From Chloroflexota bacterium (GTDB taxonomy: Bacteria > Chloroflexota > Dehalococcoidia > Lucifugimonadales > UBA3495): DNA of 64,000 bases. The stretch spans positions 1 through 64,000 of the forward strand of contig VXTR01000082.1 in NCBI GenBank assembly GCA_009837355.1. The letters run 5' to 3'. Of this stretch, positions 61,548 through 64,000 are shown in pieces; position 1 is the first letter of the stretch; every line of letters starts with the position of its first letter. The notes under the pieces are model-generated. The model was not told the DNA's origin. It searched no databases and saw only the letters and a list, made by a program, of their open reading frames with translations. A program made the position numbers and the translations under genes.

Positions 61548-61781
61548 GTCTTGTCTCCCGTTCAGCAGAGCGCAATGCCGGCCAATTCAGCCCCTCAACC
61601 CGATGCCGGCGCCAGTGTATCAGCCGACGCCACCACTGCCAACCGCAACCCCGACCCCAACGAAAACCCGAATCCAATCCCATCAAGCAACCCGCTCAAC
61701 CAATCATCGCAAGTTGCCGCCGCCGCCCCGTTGCGCTAACCTGTCCCGCGCTGGCCGGAAAACCGGCGGGAGGAAAAGTTC

Positions 61782-64000
61782 ATGGCCACTGTAATGGAAC
61801 GCAGGATTCGCGGCCGGGAGCGGCAGGACATCGCCGACGAACTCCGTCGCCGCGTGGACGGCGAAGTCCGCTTCGACCCCTACTCCCGCCTGCTCTACAG
61901 CACCGACGCCAGCATCTACCAGATGGAACCCGTCGGCGTCGTCATCCCCCGCAGCCCGGCCGACGTCCAGGCCGTGGTCGAGTTCGGCGCCAGGGAGAGA
62001 ATCCCCGTCCTCCCTCGCTCCGGCGGCACCAGCCTGGCCGGACAGACCGTCAACCACGCCATCGTCCTGGACTTCAGCAAGTACCTCAACAACGTGTTGC
62101 AGGTCAACGCCGAAGAGCAGTGGGCCCGCGTCCAGCCCGGCATCATCTTGGAACAGCTCACCCGTCAGGTCTCCTCCCACGGTTTGCAATACGCTCCCGA
62201 CCCGACCACGGCCAACCGCGCCTGCGTCGGCGGCGGCATCGGCAACAACACCTGCGGCGCCCATTCCGTCATCTACGGCAAGACCCTGGACCATATTCGT
62301 GAACTGGACGTGGTCCTGTCCGACGGTTCCACCGCCCACCTGGGTGAATTATCCCCCGCCGAGCTGGAATCCCGGCTCAGCGCCACCGGCCTGGAGGGCG
62401 ACATCTATCGCGGCGTCCTCCGCATCGCCCGCGAGCAGAAGGACGAGATCGACCGCACCTACGCCAAGATCCAGCGTCGCGTCAGCGGCTACAACCTCGA
62501 CGAGTTCATCCTGGACGACGGCCACCACCATCCGGTCAACCTCGCCCGCATGGTCGTCGGCTCCGAGGGCACCCTGTGCGTCGTCACCGAGGCCAAGGTC
62601 AACCTCGTCCCCCGTCCCACCATGACCTCCCTCTCCATCCTCCACTTCCGCACCATATTCGACGCCAGCGAAGCCACCACCCGCGTCCTCACCCACGACC
62701 CGTCGTCCATCGAACTCATCGACAAAATGGTGCTCGACCGCGGCCGCGAGGCCCTGGGCTCCTCCCGCAACCTCTCCTTCATCGAGGGCGACCCCGGCGC
62801 TATGCTCGTCGTCGAGTTCTACGGTGAATCCGAAGACGAGCTCGCCGCCCGCATGAGCGCGCTCAAAGCCGATATTGGCCTCGCCTACGCCTGCGTCAAC
62901 ATCCTCGACAGCGCCGGCCAGGCCGCCGTCTGGAACGTCCGCAAGGGCGGCCTCGGCCTGCTCATGAGCACCCGCGGCGACGCCAAACCTATCCCCTTCG
63001 TGGAAGACCCGGCCGTTGACCCCTCGGTGATGGGCGACTTCGTCCGCCGTTTTGACGAAATCGTCACCGAGCACGGCACCACCGCCGGCTACTACGGCCA
63101 CGCCTCCGTCGGTTGCCTCCACATCCGCCCGCTTATCAGCCTCAAAGACCAGGAGGGCATCAACAAGATGGTCTCCATCGGCGACGCTGTTTCCGACCTC
63201 ATCAAGGAGTTCGGCGGCTCCATGAGCGGCGAACACGGCGACGGCATCGTCCGCGGCGTCTGGACCCGCAAGATGTTCGGCGACCAAATCTACAACGCCT
63301 TCCGGGAACTCAAGCAAACCTGGGACCCCCAGGGCATCATGAACCCCGGCAAGATTATCGACACGCCACCCATGACCGAAAACCTCCGCTACGGCATGAC
63401 CTACCAGGCCGCCGAGCTCAACACCACCCTGGACTTCTCCCAGGACTTCGGCTTCGCCGGCGCCGTGGAAATGTGCAACGGCATGGGCGCCTGCCGCAAG
63501 CTGGACGGCTCAATGTGTCCGTCCTTCATGGCTACCCGCGATGAGGAGCACTCCACCCGGGGCCGCGCCAACCTGCTCCGCGCCGCCCTGTCGGGCCGGA
63601 TGCCCGAAGGCGCGGAAGGTTCCGTTACTGACGAGCGTTTGCATCAGGCTCTCGACCTTTGCTTGGAGTGCAAGGCGTGCAAGGCGGAGTGCGAGTCCGG
63701 CGTGGACATGGCCAAACTCAAGTACGAGTTCCTGAGCCACTACCACGAAAAGCATGGTGTGCCCCTGCGTTCCCGCCTCTTCGCCAACATCAACGGCTTG
63801 AACCGGCTGGGCAGCCGCTACGCTCCCTTCACTAACTGGCTGGCCGGAACCGCCCTCGGAAAAACAATGGCGTCAAAGTTCCTCGGCATCAGCCCGCAGC
63901 GCCAGCAGCCGGCCTTCGCCTCCCAGTCGCTGCCCGACTGGTTCGCTGCCCGCGGCAGCCACGCCGCCGACGCCAGGTACGGCGCCGTCGCCCTCTACAA
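61782..64000 (+). CDS. FAD-linked and Fe-S D-2-hydroxyacid dehydrogenase (GlcD/YdiJ-like), 3' partial
   Basis: About 739 codons are present and the frame runs off the window. The FAD domain has RSGGTSLAGQTVNHAIVLDFSKYL and VGGGIGNNTCGAHSVIYGKT. A C-terminal iron-sulfur part begins with EMCNGMGACRKLDGSMCPSF and has CLECKACKAEC, the CxxCxxCxxxC ligand set. This is the single-chain D-lactate or D-2-hydroxyglutarate dehydrogenase type. GGGAGGA before ATG 61782 sets the start. A small hairpin (61754-61767) lies just ahead of it. The missing end should carry the second cluster and CCG domain. Confidence 0.93.
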   Translation, partial: MATVMERRIRGRERQDIADELRRRVDGEVRFDPYSRLLYSTDASIYQMEPVGVVIPRSPADVQAVVEFGARERIPVLPRSGGTSLAGQTVNHAIVLDFSKYLNNVLQVNAEEQWARVQPGIILEQLTRQVSSHGLQYAPDPTTANRACVGGGIGNNTCGAHSVIYGKTLDHIRELDVVLSDGSTAHLGELSPAELESRLSATGLEGDIYRGVLRIAREQKDEIDRTYAKIQRRVSGYNLDEFILDDGHHHPVNLARMVVGSEGTLCVVTEAKVNLVPRPTMTSLSILHFRTIFDASEATTRVLTHDPSSIELIDKMVLDRGREALGSSRNLSFIEGDPGAMLVVEFYGESEDELAARMSALKADIGLAYACVNILDSAGQAAVWNVRKGGLGLLMSTRGDAKPIPFVEDPAVDPSVMGDFVRRFDEIVTEHGTTAGYYGHASVGCLHIRPLISLKDQEGINKMVSIGDAVSDLIKEFGGSMSGEHGDGIVRGVWTRKMFGDQIYNAFRELKQTWDPQGIMNPGKIIDTPPMTENLRYGMTYQAAELNTTLDFSQDFGFAGAVEMCNGMGACRKLDGSMCPSFMATRDEEHSTRGRANLLRAALSGRMPEGAEGSVTDERLHQALDLCLECKACKAECESGVDMAKLKYEFLSHYHEKHGVPLRSRLFANINGLNRLGSRYAPFTNWLAGTALGKTMASKFLGISPQRQQPAFASQSLPDWFAARGSHAADARYGAVALY

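Noticed and set aside
61551-61739. Plus-strand 62-residue ORF before the GlcD-like gene
   Set aside because: Low-complexity Pro/Asn/Ala sequence without ribosome site; it lies in the upstream region of the next gene.

Overview
The window is a GC-rich, gene-dense bacterial chromosome segment with 64 gene calls (one cut at each edge, one a tRNA). It has short gaps and several intergenic palindromic repeat families. My best guess is a Chloroflexota member of the SAR202 or Dehalococcoidia type. The guess rests on gene content: rny-ymdB, two CaiB/BaiF CoA-transferases, two LLM flavin monooxygenases, a TRAP transporter, many SDR, MaoC and hydrolase genes, a MoxR-DUF58-transglutaminase set, and a Gram-positive-type GAAC-N4-GTTC SOS box. 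No rRNA or single-copy tree marker is used here, so the taxonomy is inference. I see no phage, IS element, CRISPR array or plasmid module.

Layout. 1-4964 (+): RNase Y, YmdB, a PHP phosphoesterase, a divergent PlsY and a zinc-ribbon membrane protein. 4976-11424 (-): two CaiB/BaiF CoA-transferases, recA-recX, a small glutaredoxin, a MoxR ATPase and a sugar nucleotidyltransferase. 11486-15129 (-): a TRAP transporter (DctM, DctQ, DctP). It is divergent from a likely catabolic run at 15443-20160 (+): double-domain carboxymuconolactone decarboxylase-like protein, alpha/beta hydrolase, HPP membrane protein, MmgE/PrpD and SDR. 20243-30758: an unknown HTH-like protein, a thioredoxin-fold lipoprotein, a luciferase-like monooxygenase, MGMT, then transglutaminase, DUF58, MoxR, PlsY and Der on the minus strand.

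31527-35129 (+) holds SelB, NurA and a stand-alone CinA domain, preceded by a 768-bp gap with an orphan SOS box. 35173-36450 (-) is an anchored HExxH protein of unknown role. 36541-40963 (+) is a fatty-acid-like cluster: two MaoC/hot-dog proteins, two tandem-duplicated SDRs and a second LLM enzyme. 41030-46517 holds small membrane proteins, DoxX, PurA, an Xaa-Pro aminopeptidase and an orphan PstS. 46596-53693 holds HpaB-type hydroxylase, esterase, sulfotransferase, MFS, endonuclease III and ArgC. After tRNA-Glu, 53923-61547 carries an AroQ-like protein, protoglobin, PAC2, CrcB, an amine oxidase, SMP-30, a class IV aminotransferase, a beta-hydroxyacid dehydrogenase and a PhnD-like protein without signal peptide. 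A FAD/Fe-S D-2-hydroxyacid dehydrogenase starts at 61782 and runs off the end.

Themes: several enzymes have altered catalytic residues (transglutaminase Cys to Ser, alpha/beta hydrolase Ser to Thr, AroQ-like Arg/Tyr lost, one CaiB Asp to Glu). TTG starts supported by Shine-Dalgarno sites or stop overlaps are common. Promoters repeatedly show an extended -10 of the form TGC-TANAAT. I did not find a clearly novel multi-gene system. The best leads are the SOS box in the large gap before selB, the HExxH membrane protein, and the enzymes with swapped catalytic residues.
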